Assembly: GCA_020847395.1 (NCBI GenBank)
Contig: JADLCD010000106.1
Coordinates: 1-35,968, forward strand
Length of the DNA: 35,968 bases
Direction: 5' to 3'
From: Chitinophagaceae bacterium
GTDB taxonomy: Bacteria; Bacteroidota; Bacteroidia; Chitinophagales; Chitinophagaceae
In this document: positions 25,057-34,541 of the stretch, piece after piece
How the letters are laid out: each line of letters starts with the position of its first letter
Position numbering within the stretch: the stretch's first letter is position 1
Position numbers and translations under genes: made by a program
The notes under the pieces: generated by a model
What the model was told of the DNA's origin: nothing
What the model saw: only the letters and a program-made list of their open reading frames with translations
The model's database searches: none

Positions 25057-25131
25057 GACTGATATTAGGATTTTTGTATGTTTTTAAACAGGTAGTGGTT
25101 AATATTTAATGTGTAGCATAATTTTACAAAT

Positions 25132-25719
25132 ATGACGCCAGAAAGGACTGAACGGTTGACAAAGGTTTTGAATAAACGGCAAAACAATCTTGCTGTTGTG
25201 TTAGAAAATGTATTTGATCCTCATAATATTTCGGCTGTAATGCGCAGCTGCGATGCTGTGGGCATACAGGATATTTATGTGTTGAATACTAAAATTCCCC
25301 GCCACAAAAAATGGGGGGCAAAGAGTTCATCGAGTGCGGCTAAATGGCTCACTGTTCACCAGTATGCTGATGCGGAGCTTTGTTTTAAAGACCTGCGTCA
25401 AAAATATGATAAAATTCTGGCAACACATTTAAGCAGCGACGCTATAAGTTTATATGAGGTGGATTTTACACAATCCGTTGCCCTGATTTTTGGTAATGAG
25501 CATGCGGGCGTAAGCGAAGAAATAAGGGCATTGGCAGATGGTAATTTCATTATTCCGCAGGTGGGAATAATAAAATCGCTGAATATATCTGTTGCATGCG
25601 CCGTGAGCATATATGAAGCGTACAGGCAAAAATTGCTTGCCGGGCATTATGGTAAAATAAATTTACCTAACGAAAAGTACAGCTCATTATTAAAGGAATG
25701 GGGGTTTTCTGCAGAGTAG
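25132..25719 (+). CDS. trmH: tRNA (guanosine-18-2'-O-)-methyltransferase TrmH
   Basis: This is a 195-residue SPOUT methyltransferase that methylates the 2'-OH of G18 in the tRNA D-loop using SAM. Motif 1 is 'NVFDPHNISAVMRSCDAVG', motif 2 is 'LIFGNEHAGVSEE', and motif 3 is 'IPQVGIIKSLNISVACAV', which forms the trefoil knot. The N-terminus 'RTERLTKVLNKRQNNLAVVLEN' and the C-terminus match the TrmH type, not the larger RlmB type that has an extra N-terminal domain. It is divergent from the AsmA gene with 75 bp between starts; no promoter is clear. Confidence 0.92.
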   Translation: MTPERTERLTKVLNKRQNNLAVVLENVFDPHNISAVMRSCDAVGIQDIYVLNTKIPRHKKWGAKSSSSAAKWLTVHQYADAELCFKDLRQKYDKILATHLSSDAISLYEVDFTQSVALIFGNEHAGVSEEIRALADGNFIIPQVGIIKSLNISVACAVSIYEAYRQKLLAGHYGKINLPNEKYSSLLKEWGFSAE

Positions 25720-25968
25720 CCTGAAAGCATCTTCGTGGTTCAGTTTTACGCAAAGAACGCCTTTAATAACGCTTCATTGTATTGTTTTATACATTTCGGA
25801 TAAAATACAGTCGGGTTTAGATATAATCTGCTTAAACTTACAAAGGGATATTACTTAACTTAGTCGCTTGCCGGGATTGCTATGCCATTATTTGCTTCAC
25901 TTGTTTGCAGAAGGCTTTCATTGATCCTGGTAAAAACTTTTCATTCTTTCATCATAACATAATGTTGT

Positions 25969-27102
25969 ATGTCAAAAATTAATGTTGCTATTATCGGGTT
26001 AGGATTTGGTGCAGAATTCATACCTATCTACCAGCGTCATCCCAATGCAAATATGTATGCCATATGCCAGCGCAATAAAGAAAATCTTGATAAAGTGGGT
26101 GATGAGTTTGGTATAGCAAAGAGGTATACCGATTATGATGAATTGCTGAAAGACCCGGATGTTCATGCCGTACATATCAACACGCCTATACCCGATCATG
26201 CAACACAATCTATTAAAGCATTGAAGGCCGGTAAGCATGTTGCCTGCACTGTTCCTATGGCAACAACAGTGGAAGAATGTAAACAGATTGTTGATCTGGT
26301 TAAAGAAACCGGTTTAACGTATATGATGATGGAGACGGTGGTATATGCCCGTGAATTTTTGTTCATGAAAGCATTATACGATAAAGGTGAGCTGGGCAAA
26401 CTGCAGTTTTTAAAAGCAAGTCACCAGCAGGAAATGGATGGTTGGCCGAATTACTGGCCCGGGCTTCCGCCCATGTATTATGCCACGCATTGCGTTGGGC
26501 CGGTGCTTGGTTTAACCCGTGCTGAAGCGGAATATGTTTCCTGCTTTGGTTCAGGAACCATAAGAGAAGAACTGCATAAATATTATAATTCTCCTTACGC
26601 GGTGGAAAGCACACATATTAAATTCAGGAACTCTGATGTATGTGCTTACATATATCGTTCTTTGTTTGATACTGCCCGCCAGTACCGGGAAAGCTTTGAA
26701 GTATACGGCTCTAAAAAATCAGTAGAGTGGCCCTTAATTGAAGGCGACCATTTGGTAGTGCATACTGCTAAAAAACCAGAGCCTGAAATTCCCGAGGAAG
26801 TGGAGTGCCCGGATTTTGCGCATTTGCTGCCGAAAGAAATACAACGTTTTACTACCGGTGGTGTATACGATACAGATGAGCACCAGCATTTATCATTCAC
26901 GCAGGGTGCAGGTCATGGTGGCTCGCATCCGCATCTTGTGCATGAATTTATATCTGCGCTTACAGATAAACGTGAGCCTTTCCCTAATGCAAGGCAATCT
27001 GCTAATATTACCTGCGTGGGTATATTGGCACATGAGTCAGCTAAGAAAGGGGGAGAGATTGTGAAACTGCCGGAGTTTACTTTAACAAGTGAAAAGGGGT
27101 AG
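25969..27102 (+). CDS. cytoplasmic Gfo/Idh/MocA-family oxidoreductase, variant lacking the EKP lysine
   Basis: This is a 377-residue NAD(P)-binding protein without signal peptide. The Rossmann motif GLGFGAEF is at about residues 10-17, and 'VHINTPIPDHATQSIKALKAGKHV' follows. The family's CEKP motif is replaced by CTVPMATT (93-100), so the conserved catalytic-region Lys is Val95. The downstream 'YYATHCVGPVLGL' keeps a His. This change marks a recognised-looking subgroup, and it may alter or abolish normal hydride transfer. It lies 155 bp upstream of the ThuA/azurin lipoprotein gene on the same strand, with an inverted repeat between. The exported Gfo/Idh of the other ThuA cluster keeps its Lys. 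Confidence 0.92.
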   Translation: MSKINVAIIGLGFGAEFIPIYQRHPNANMYAICQRNKENLDKVGDEFGIAKRYTDYDELLKDPDVHAVHINTPIPDHATQSIKALKAGKHVACTVPMATTVEECKQIVDLVKETGLTYMMMETVVYAREFLFMKALYDKGELGKLQFLKASHQQEMDGWPNYWPGLPPMYYATHCVGPVLGLTRAEAEYVSCFGSGTIREELHKYYNSPYAVESTHIKFRNSDVCAYIYRSLFDTARQYRESFEVYGSKKSVEWPLIEGDHLVVHTAKKPEPEIPEEVECPDFAHLLPKEIQRFTTGGVYDTDEHQHLSFTQGAGHGGSHPHLVHEFISALTDKREPFPNARQSANITCVGILAHESAKKGGEIVKLPEFTLTSEKG

Positions 27103-27204
27103 GAGTTACAGGTTACAAGTTTCAGGTTGTGCAGGTGTTTAAAATTAAAACCTGTTGCTAAATAGTAAGGCTCTAACCTGCAACTTGTAACCTGCAACCT
27201 GCAT
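27103..27204. repeat. long inverted repeat (GGTTACA/GCAGGTT words)
   Basis: The left arm starts GTTACAGGTTACAAGTTT around 27105, and the right arm (27174-27202) contains CAACTTGTAACCTGCAACCTG. The reverse complement of the right arm matches the left arm over about 24 nt with few differences. An inner pair, CAGGTGTTTAA and TTAAAACCTG (27133-27155), lies between. It sits in the gap between the Gfo/Idh gene and the ThuA/azurin gene and would form a hairpin in their joint transcript. Confidence 0.8.
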
Positions 27205-27257
27205 TCACTTACTTCTTACCACTTACCACTATAATTCACCACCATTCATCTTATAAA

Positions 27258-30200
27258 ATGAAAAAGAATATCCTGGTTTTGCTGGCGTTTATTTTTTCCG
27301 CCACTGTTTTTATGATTTCGTGCAGGCAGCAAGATAAAGACGATAAGCCGCGCAGGCTTGAGCTGTTATTCCTGGGGCATAAAAGCAAGCACCATGACTC
27401 TGAAAAATTAGCTGAAATATTATCGCAGGAATATTTCAAGAGTGGTATAAACATTACCTATACTACCAACCCTGATGATATGCTGAAAGAAGATTTTCAG
27501 TTGTATGATGGATTGATACTGTATGCCAATCACGACAGCATTACCAAACCGCAGGAAAAAGCATTGCTTAATTTTGTGAATGCCGGTAAAGGATTTATTC
27601 CATTACATTGCGCCTCCTGGTGCTTCCGCAATTCGCCTGAAGTAGTTGACCTTATAGGAGGGCAGTTTAAAACGCATAAATATGATTCGTTTACTGCTGT
27701 GATTGTAAAGCCGGATCACCCGGTTATGAAAGATGTACCTGCATTTACAACAGAAGATGAAACATATGTGCATGATAAAATCAGCAAGAGTATAGAAGTG
27801 CTTACTGAAAGGGTAGAAGGAGATCATCATGAGCCATATACCTGGGTTCGTAATTATGGCAAGGGCAGGGTGTTTTATACAGCTTATGGTCATGATGAAA
27901 AAACATTTACCAATCCCGGATTTTTAAAGCTTGTGCATAATGGTATTTTATGGGCTGTAGGCGATCATGCCCGTTCGTTGGTTGAAGCGTTTAAAGAACC
28001 CAATCCTGCTTATACGCAAGCTAAGATGCCTAATTATGAAAAGCGTGATCCTCCGCCAATGTTTCAGGCGCCACTGTCGCCGGAAGAATCGATGAAGCTG
28101 ATACAGGTGCCGGTTGGTTTTGAATTGCAGCTTTTTGCAGCCGAGCCTGATATTCATAAACCCATTCATATGGCATGGGATGAAAGAGGACGGTTATGGG
28201 TAGCCGAAACAGTGGATTATCCCAACATGGTTCGTGAAAATAAAACAGAAGGGAGAGATTTAATTAAAATATTAGAAGATACAGATGGCGATGGCAGAGC
28301 AGATAAATTTACTGTGTTTGCAGATAAATTAAATATACCTACCAGCTTTGCGTTTGCTAATGGCGGTATTGTGGTGGCGCAGGCGCCTGATTTTCTTTTT
28401 CTGAAAGATACCAATGGCGATGATAAAGCAGATATAAGGCAAACCATCATGACAGGCTGGGGTGTATTTGATACACATGCGGGCCCTTCTAATTTTAAAT
28501 ATGGGCCTGATAATACGATTTGGGCTACGGTTGGTTATTCCGGATTTAAAGGAGTGGTTGGAGATAATAAAGACACTACACGTTTTTCACAGGCATTATA
28601 CCACTTTTCGCCAGATGGAAAGCAGATGGAATTTTTAGGTAACACCTCTAACAATACCTGGGGACTTGGCTTTTCCGAAGATTTTGATGTGTTTATTTCT
28701 ACAGCCAACAACACTCACGATGCAACCTACACTATCCCTAAACGTTATTTTGATATGAGTGGTGAAAACAATGAAACCGGTATTGAAAAAACGGAAAGCC
28801 ATTATGCGATGCATGTGGTAACAAAAAATTTGCGACAGGTAGATGTACACGGTGGTTTTACTTCTGCCGCAGGGCATAATTTATATACGGCGCGTAACTA
28901 CCCCAAAGATTACTGGAACCGCATTGCTTTTGTATGCGAGCCAACGGGCAGGGTGATTCATAAAACGCTGATTGAACCCAATGGCGCATCTTTTAAAGAA
29001 GGAGAAGATAGCTGGAATTTTGTGGCAAGTGCTGATGAATGGTTTGGGCCTATCCAGGCAGAAGTTGGACCTGATGGTGATGTATGGTTTTTGGATTGGT
29101 ATAATTTTATTATTCAGCATAATCCAACGCCTGAAGGTTTTGAAACCGGCAAAGGCAATGCACACATTAATGCATTGCGTGATTCTGCCAAAGGAAGGAT
29201 TTACCGTGTGCATTATAAGAAGGATAAAGAAAGCAGTATAAAATCATTAAAGAAAGATGATGCTGATGGGCTTGTAAAAGCATTACGCAGTGATAATATG
29301 TTCTGGCGTACCACAGCCCAGCGCCTGCTGGTTGAATCGGGTAATACAAAAGTGGCTGATAAATTGTATGATATCATCAGCGATACAAAAGTGGATGAGA
29401 TAGGCTTGAATCCTGCGGCTGTTCATGCATTATGGACTTTGCATGGGCTAAAGCTGCCTGACGGAAAAGATAAGAAAGCCATTCAGGTTGTGGCTGCTGC
29501 ATTAAAGCACCCTTCGGCCGGAGTGAGAAGGGCAGCAATACAAGTATTACCCGCAACTGCTGATGTTGCAAAATTGCTGATGGAATCAGGTGTGTTTAAT
29601 GATAAAGATCTTAGGGTAGCATTAGCAGCTATATTAAAAACCTGCGATCTGCCTGCATCTGATGAAATAGGCAATGCGTTATTTAAAATGGCTACTACAG
29701 AAGGGGGAAGCGCTGAAGACAAATGGATTCAGAAAGCATTGTATATAGCAGCAACAGTACATAACGCCGGTTTTGAAAAAGCATTTAAAGCAAGCGGCAT
29801 CAGTGAAAACGTTGAATTAGGAAAAGCAGGATTGATACATCGCATTATGATGCGTTCTGTGCTGAATGTTTTGCCTTTACAGCAGTATACCAACATCCGC
29901 CCTGGTACATTACCTGATTTAAGCGGCCGTGAAATATTTTTTACAGCGAATGTTGAAGTTGGAAAAGAAAATCCTAAAGGCGCGATAGTAGCGCAGGGTA
30001 ATATGCAGAATGGTTATGCGGTATATCTCGGAAAAGATAAGCGGGTTAATTTCCAGGTTAACCAGCAGGGAAAAACATCCATCATTCAATCAAAAGATAC
30101 TGCGGCAGACAAATTTATCGTAACGGCGATTTTACGTAAGGGCGGTAAAATGGAATTACTGCTTGATGATAAAACGGTAATAACAGGCGAGGCAAAAGGC

Positions 30201-30752
30201 TTGTTTAATATTCCCTTACGCGACCCGGGTTTAAGGCTTGGTAATGATTACCGCAGCAAGGGTGCTGAAAAAGCCGGCAACTATCCTGACAGCAGCCGCG
30301 GTATTGGTAAAATATCTGATGCACGTTTAGAAACTTTATTGGTAGAGCAGCAAAAAGAAAACCTGGGTAAAGCAGATGCGGTGATTGTTTTAAAAACCAT
30401 TCCGCACGAAATGAAGTTTGCTCAAAACAAGCTTACTGCAAAGGCAGGCACTATACTTGAAATTGTGTTGGATAATGTTGACTTTATGCAGCATAACCTG
30501 TTGATACTTTTGCAGGGTAGTATGCAAAGGGTAGGGGATGCGGCAGATAAATTGGCACAAACACCGGAGGGTGCCGTAGCGCAGTATGTGCCTTCTACAG
30601 CAGATGTTATTGCTGCTACGCCATTGGTAAATCCTAATGAAAAATTCACTTTAAAATTCCGCGTGCCTGATGTGCCGGGTGAATATCCCTTCATCTGTTC
30701 GTACCCGGGGCATTGGAGAATAATGAATGGAATGCTTGTGGTGACGAGGTAA
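27258..30752 (+). CDS. multidomain lipoprotein: ThuA, TIGR02604-type dehydrogenase propeller, HEAT-like, LamG-like, azurin-like
   Basis: This is a 1164-residue secreted lipoprotein (lipobox with Cys22). Domains in order are: ThuA-like at about 34-240; a beta-propeller of the TIGR02604 (membrane-bound dehydrogenase) type at about 280-640, beginning 'ELQLFAAEPDIHKPIHMAWD'; an alpha-helical HEAT-like region at about 650-850; a LamG/concanavalin-like beta domain at about 880-1010; and an azurin-like cupredoxin at about 1030-1164. The cupredoxin keeps a full type 1 copper set: His1079 (MQHNLL), Cys1147, His1152 and Met1156 (CSYPGHWRIM, C-x4-H-x3-M). No CxxCH is present, although many relatives carry a haem domain. 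I infer a periplasmic sugar or polyol dehydrogenase with a built-in copper electron carrier. It follows the cytoplasmic Gfo/Idh gene. Confidence 0.92.
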   Translation: MKKNILVLLAFIFSATVFMISCRQQDKDDKPRRLELLFLGHKSKHHDSEKLAEILSQEYFKSGINITYTTNPDDMLKEDFQLYDGLILYANHDSITKPQEKALLNFVNAGKGFIPLHCASWCFRNSPEVVDLIGGQFKTHKYDSFTAVIVKPDHPVMKDVPAFTTEDETYVHDKISKSIEVLTERVEGDHHEPYTWVRNYGKGRVFYTAYGHDEKTFTNPGFLKLVHNGILWAVGDHARSLVEAFKEPNPAYTQAKMPNYEKRDPPPMFQAPLSPEESMKLIQVPVGFELQLFAAEPDIHKPIHMAWDERGRLWVAETVDYPNMVRENKTEGRDLIKILEDTDGDGRADKFTVFADKLNIPTSFAFANGGIVVAQAPDFLFLKDTNGDDKADIRQTIMTGWGVFDTHAGPSNFKYGPDNTIWATVGYSGFKGVVGDNKDTTRFSQALYHFSPDGKQMEFLGNTSNNTWGLGFSEDFDVFISTANNTHDATYTIPKRYFDMSGENNETGIEKTESHYAMHVVTKNLRQVDVHGGFTSAAGHNLYTARNYPKDYWNRIAFVCEPTGRVIHKTLIEPNGASFKEGEDSWNFVASADEWFGPIQAEVGPDGDVWFLDWYNFIIQHNPTPEGFETGKGNAHINALRDSAKGRIYRVHYKKDKESSIKSLKKDDADGLVKALRSDNMFWRTTAQRLLVESGNTKVADKLYDIISDTKVDEIGLNPAAVHALWTLHGLKLPDGKDKKAIQVVAAALKHPSAGVRRAAIQVLPATADVAKLLMESGVFNDKDLRVALAAILKTCDLPASDEIGNALFKMATTEGGSAEDKWIQKALYIAATVHNAGFEKAFKASGISENVELGKAGLIHRIMMRSVLNVLPLQQYTNIRPGTLPDLSGREIFFTANVEVGKENPKGAIVAQGNMQNGYAVYLGKDKRVNFQVNQQGKTSIIQSKDTAADKFIVTAILRKGGKMELLLDDKTVITGEAKGLFNIPLRDPGLRLGNDYRSKGAEKAGNYPDSSRGIGKISDARLETLLVEQQKENLGKADAVIVLKTIPHEMKFAQNKLTAKAGTILEIVLDNVDFMQHNLLILLQGSMQRVGDAADKLAQTPEGAVAQYVPSTADVIAATPLVNPNEKFTLKFRVPDVPGEYPFICSYPGHWRIMNGMLVVTR

Positions 30753-30757
30753 AAAGA

Positions 30758-30787
30758 AAACGTCCGCCTGTTTTTAGGCGGACGTTT
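30758..30787. terminator. terminator shared by the ThuA/azurin gene and glnN
   Basis: AAACGTCCGCCT (30758-30769) pairs perfectly with AGGCGGACGTTT (30776-30787) around a six-base loop. On the minus strand it is followed by TTTTCTTTTT, so it best serves glnN, which ends 19 bp away. The plus strand has only a short T-run. Confidence 0.9.
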
Positions 30788-30805
30788 AAAAGCAACAGAT
30801 TTATG

Positions 30806-33001
30806 CTATCTTAAGAATAACATTTCACGATATTTAGGTAATAACCAGTATTGGTCATCTACCAGCAATTCGAGTTTATCTACATGGTAACGGATCTTAT
30901 CAAAGAAAGTATCTTTAATCTGGCTCTGGTACGCAATAGCTTTTGTGCGGGTATTATCAATTTTATTCACCACCTTTCTTGCTTCAATCATTTGCTCTAC
31001 ACCATCTGCCACGGCTGAGATATGTTCAGATATTTTTTCCAGTATCTGCAATTGATTAGCATAAGAAGCTTCAGGAAGTCCCACATCTTTTAATCCTTTA
31101 ATGTTGTTGATGAGGATATTCTGGTATTTTATTACACTTGGAAGTATATGGCTGGTGCAAAGTTCCCCCATTATACGGGCTTCAATCTGCACTCTTTTAA
31201 TATATTTTTCCAGTTCAATTTCATGACGGGCTTCCAGTTCAGAGTGATTATAGATACCCAGCTCTTCAAATAATGATTTTGCTTTATCAGTTACCATCGC
31301 GTCTAAAGCAAGAGGTGTGGTTCTTACGTTAGGCAAACCTCTTCTTTCTGCTTCATGATGCCATTCGTCGCTATAGCCATCCCCTTCAAACAATACTTTT
31401 TCGGAGCTTGCTATGTACTCGCGGATAACATGCATAATAGCAATTTCCTTTTTCTCTCCTTTATCAATCAATGCATCTACTTCTTTTTTGAAATTAACGA
31501 GTGTTTCAGCCATGATAGCATTAAGCACTGTCATTGGTATGCCGCAGTTTGCAGTAGAACCTACAGCGCGAAACTCAAATTTATTACCCGTAAATGCAAA
31601 TGGCGAAGTACGGTTACGATCGGTGTTATCAAGTAAAAGCTCAGGTATATTTTTATGGATATCCAATTTCAACAGTATTTCATCCTGCTCAGAAAAATTG
31701 TCTCCTACTCTTGTTTTTATTTCATTTAATATTTCGCTGAGATATTTACCAATAAATACTGATATGATAGCAGGGGGGGCTTCATTTGCGCCAAGGCGGT
31801 GGTCGTTGCCTGCAGATGCTATAGAAGCGCGGAGAAGATCAGCATAATCATCAACGGCTTTTATCACGTTTACAAAGAAGGTAAGGAACATCAGGTTGGT
31901 TTTGGGCGTTTTACCCGGGGCAAGGAGGTTTACACCAGTGTCGGTTGACATACTCCAGTTATTATGCTTACCACTTCCGTTAATACCTGCAAATGGTTTT
32001 TCGTGAAGCAGCACTGTCAGGTTATGGCGTCTTGCCACACGTATCATTACATCCATTAAAAGCATGTTATGATCTACTGCAAGATTTGCTTCTTCAAAAA
32101 TTGGCGCACACTCAAACTGGGCAGGCGCAACTTCGTTGTGGCGTGTTCTTAAAGGAATACCAAGGCGATAGGATTCTTCTTCGAAATCTCTCATGAAAGC
32201 ATATATTCTTTCAGGAATAGACCCGAAATAATGATCTTCCAATTGCTGACCTTTAGCAGGAGCATGACCAAATACGGTACGACCGGTCATTACCAAATCA
32301 GGGCGTGCATTTGCCAAACCGGCGTCAATTACAAAATATTCCTGCTCCCAGCCAAGTGTTGCAATTACCCTGGTAACGTTTTTATCAAAATAGTTACACA
32401 CATCTACAGCAGCTTTATTCAAAGCTTCGATAGATCTGAGTAAAGGCGTTTTGGTATCGAGAGATTCACCGGTATAAGAAACGAAAATAGTTGGAATGCA
32501 AAGGGTATTTGCATCACCAATTCTCATAATAAAAATAGGTGAAGTTGGATCCCATGCAGTATAACCCCTTGCTTCAAAAGTTGCTCTCAAACCACCCGAA
32601 GGGAAAGAAGAGGCATCCGGTTCCTGCTGAATAAGCGCTGCACCATCAAATTCTTCAATAGGAGTACCGTCTCCCTTTAATGTAAAGAAAGAATCATGTT
32701 TTTCTGCGGCAGTGCCGGTTAATGGTTGAAACCAGTGCGTAAAGTGAGTAACACCTTTTGCTTCTGCCCAGCTTCTTAAACCTGCGCCGATTTGATTACC
32801 CATATTGCGGTCAACTTTTTTACCGCTTTTGATGGAAGCCGCCAAACTTTTATAGGCCTCATCACTGAGAAATTCACGTGCAGTTTTTAATGTGAAAACG
32901 TTTTCTCCAAAAATTTTGGTGATTTTTTCCGAACCCTCAACAGTTATGTCTTTCCCAAGGCCGGATAAATGATTGATTGCATTAAACCTAAGTGATTCCA
33001 T
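30806..33001 (-). CDS. glnN: type III glutamine synthetase
   Basis: This is a 731-residue GSIII, the large glutamine synthetase common in Bacteroidota, which makes glutamine from glutamate, ammonia and ATP as a homododecamer. The length is typical (about 700-730). The N-terminal 'FTHWFQPLTG' and 'PSGGLRATFEARGYTAWDPTSP' are GSIII marks. The signature 'GSGKHNNWS' is at about residues 340-350. 'NDHRLGANEAPPA' and 'FAFTGNKFEFRAVGS' follow as active-site segments. The long C-terminal helical part is intact. It has its own promoter (33053-33085) and terminator, so it is monocistronic. Confidence 0.97.
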   Translation of the reverse strand: MESLRFNAINHLSGLGKDITVEGSEKITKIFGENVFTLKTAREFLSDEAYKSLAASIKSGKKVDRNMGNQIGAGLRSWAEAKGVTHFTHWFQPLTGTAAEKHDSFFTLKGDGTPIEEFDGAALIQQEPDASSFPSGGLRATFEARGYTAWDPTSPIFIMRIGDANTLCIPTIFVSYTGESLDTKTPLLRSIEALNKAAVDVCNYFDKNVTRVIATLGWEQEYFVIDAGLANARPDLVMTGRTVFGHAPAKGQQLEDHYFGSIPERIYAFMRDFEEESYRLGIPLRTRHNEVAPAQFECAPIFEEANLAVDHNMLLMDVMIRVARRHNLTVLLHEKPFAGINGSGKHNNWSMSTDTGVNLLAPGKTPKTNLMFLTFFVNVIKAVDDYADLLRASIASAGNDHRLGANEAPPAIISVFIGKYLSEILNEIKTRVGDNFSEQDEILLKLDIHKNIPELLLDNTDRNRTSPFAFTGNKFEFRAVGSTANCGIPMTVLNAIMAETLVNFKKEVDALIDKGEKKEIAIMHVIREYIASSEKVLFEGDGYSDEWHHEAERRGLPNVRTTPLALDAMVTDKAKSLFEELGIYNHSELEARHEIELEKYIKRVQIEARIMGELCTSHILPSVIKYQNILINNIKGLKDVGLPEASYANQLQILEKISEHISAVADGVEQMIEARKVVNKIDNTRTKAIAYQSQIKDTFFDKIRYHVDKLELLVDDQYWLLPKYREMLFLR

Positions 33002-33052
33002 CTAATAAAATTTTAATATGGGTGACCTGATCTTAGAATCAGTAAATATTTG

Positions 33053-33085
33053 CAAATCTATTAATTTTTTTGAATAAAAAGTCAA
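33053..33085 (-). promoter_or_regulatory. Bacteroidota promoter of glnN
   Basis: On the minus strand TTG (33083-33085), a 22-nt AT-rich spacer and TAGATTTG (33053-33060) match the consensus. Start near 33047 would give a leader of about 46 nt. No obvious operator is seen. Confidence 0.7.
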
Positions 33086-33166
33086 CTTAATTCTAAAAAA
33101 AATGAATTATTGTTAAGAAAAAGTGGATTTTATTGAAAATACTTAACATTCAAATTACATGTAATA

Positions 33167-34429
33167 TTAAGTGTAAAACTCATCTGCATCATTTTCTGAG
33201 GTTTTAATGCAATTAACAAAGGGAAGGAGAAGAAAAATTACATATAGGGCTTTATACCTCATGATAGCCCCTGTAAAAGGCACCAGGTAACCAATGCTGA
33301 GCAGGTTGGTAAGTGCTATAAACAACAGGAATAATGAAAATGGATGGTGAAGAATAGAAAATATTCTTTTTCGGGCTACCCACATTACCATGATAATTAT
33401 AACTATTACTGCAAGATTTTCAATAAAGCTTAGTAAGTGAAAAGGGCTTTTTATTTCAGTGATATATGGGCGGAGGAAGACATGATTTAGCGCCTCTGGT
33501 AATACTTTTATATAGCTGGATATTGTTGGCTCAAGCGCTGTAAGATGTACCTTGGTATTGCCCTGTAATGCAAGAAACTGATGCTGTTTTTCAGCAAATT
33601 TTAATGGAAGATTACAGCAGGCATTTGTTGCACCGGACCAGAAAAACAATCCTACGCAAATGGCATATACGGCAATAAAATACAAATAGGCATAACGCGT
33701 AGTTCTGTAAGAAAGTAGCCACGCAATTGCAGCCGCCCCAAATACAATGGCACTCATGTTGCGTGTAAATAATAAGCCAGTAAAGCTTAGCAGGCAGATT
33801 ATCACGTTTTTTATAGTTGCCTGCCGGCTCATGCATTTGTCAAGATAAAACATAAACATGCCTGTAAAAAAAACGACCAGCCCATCTTTATCCATTCCGC
33901 TATTCCAGAATAAGCATGATGGCAGAAAAAAGATCAGCATTATTAAAAGTGATCCCTTGCCCGGAAAATATTTATGCGCCAGTGAATAGAATTGATACAA
34001 TCCTAAAAAAGTAAAACAATTAAAAAGAATACTGGTTAAATAATAGTTACCCCCGGTAAAAACATTTAAAATAGCCAGCAATTTAATGAGAATGTTCTCG
34101 CCGGTATTGCTCCAGAAGGCATCAGGCGCGTTTGAAAAAAAATCTTTAATGCTGCCGGAAGGACTGTGAACAGAAAAAAATTCAGTAGGGTTATGTGTAA
34201 GAATCTTATAATCAATGAGCGATTCCCTGAAGTATATCCAACTGTCGCTAACGGGAAAATAATGTGCATAAAGGTATCCATATAAGATTCCCGCAATAAT
34301 CTTGGCTACCAGGGCAGGTACAAGCCACACAACAGGCATTACCTTTCTGTTTCTGTTTATCCATACAAATAATAAAGTAACGAGAATAAAGAATAGCGGA
34401 CCCAGGAATATATAACGGACAATGTGCAA
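33167..34429 (-). CDS. polytopic membrane protein, possible polysaccharide or GT-C-like function
   Basis: This is a 420-residue inner-membrane protein with about ten hydrophobic segments from residue 5 to about 405. Between the second and third lies a hydrophilic loop of about 60 residues (SDSWIYFRESL to SNTGENILI). A short DKDG motif (WNSGMDKDGLVVFF) precedes a later segment. Such proteins in Bacteroidota are often glycan polymerase or GT-C-type transferase relatives. I do not recognise a family. It starts at 34429 and is divergent from a GT4 glycosyltransferase, 112 bp away, which hints at a surface-glycan role; that is inference. Confidence 0.75.
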   Translation of the reverse strand: MHIVRYIFLGPLFFILVTLLFVWINRNRKVMPVVWLVPALVAKIIAGILYGYLYAHYFPVSDSWIYFRESLIDYKILTHNPTEFFSVHSPSGSIKDFFSNAPDAFWSNTGENILIKLLAILNVFTGGNYYLTSILFNCFTFLGLYQFYSLAHKYFPGKGSLLIMLIFFLPSCLFWNSGMDKDGLVVFFTGMFMFYLDKCMSRQATIKNVIICLLSFTGLLFTRNMSAIVFGAAAIAWLLSYRTTRYAYLYFIAVYAICVGLFFWSGATNACCNLPLKFAEKQHQFLALQGNTKVHLTALEPTISSYIKVLPEALNHVFLRPYITEIKSPFHLLSFIENLAVIVIIIMVMWVARKRIFSILHHPFSLFLLFIALTNLLSIGYLVPFTGAIMRYKALYVIFLLLPFVNCIKTSENDADEFYT

Positions 34430-34541
34430 AGTTTTATAAGTATTGGTTTGGTAATATATAATAACAGTATACTAAAGTAATATATTATAATCTTTTACAT
34501 TAAATTTTAAAATTTTGGGCGTAACTATTACTTTTATCCAT

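Noticed and set aside
25720-25968. Gene or RNA between trmH and the Gfo/Idh gene
   Set aside because: The 249 bp show no convincing frame, terminator or promoter; only a degraded ACGCAAAGAACGC word is seen.
34515-34541. TTG start of the glycosyltransferase
   Set aside because: The ATG at 34542 gives the normal GT4 N-terminus, and the extension has no family support.
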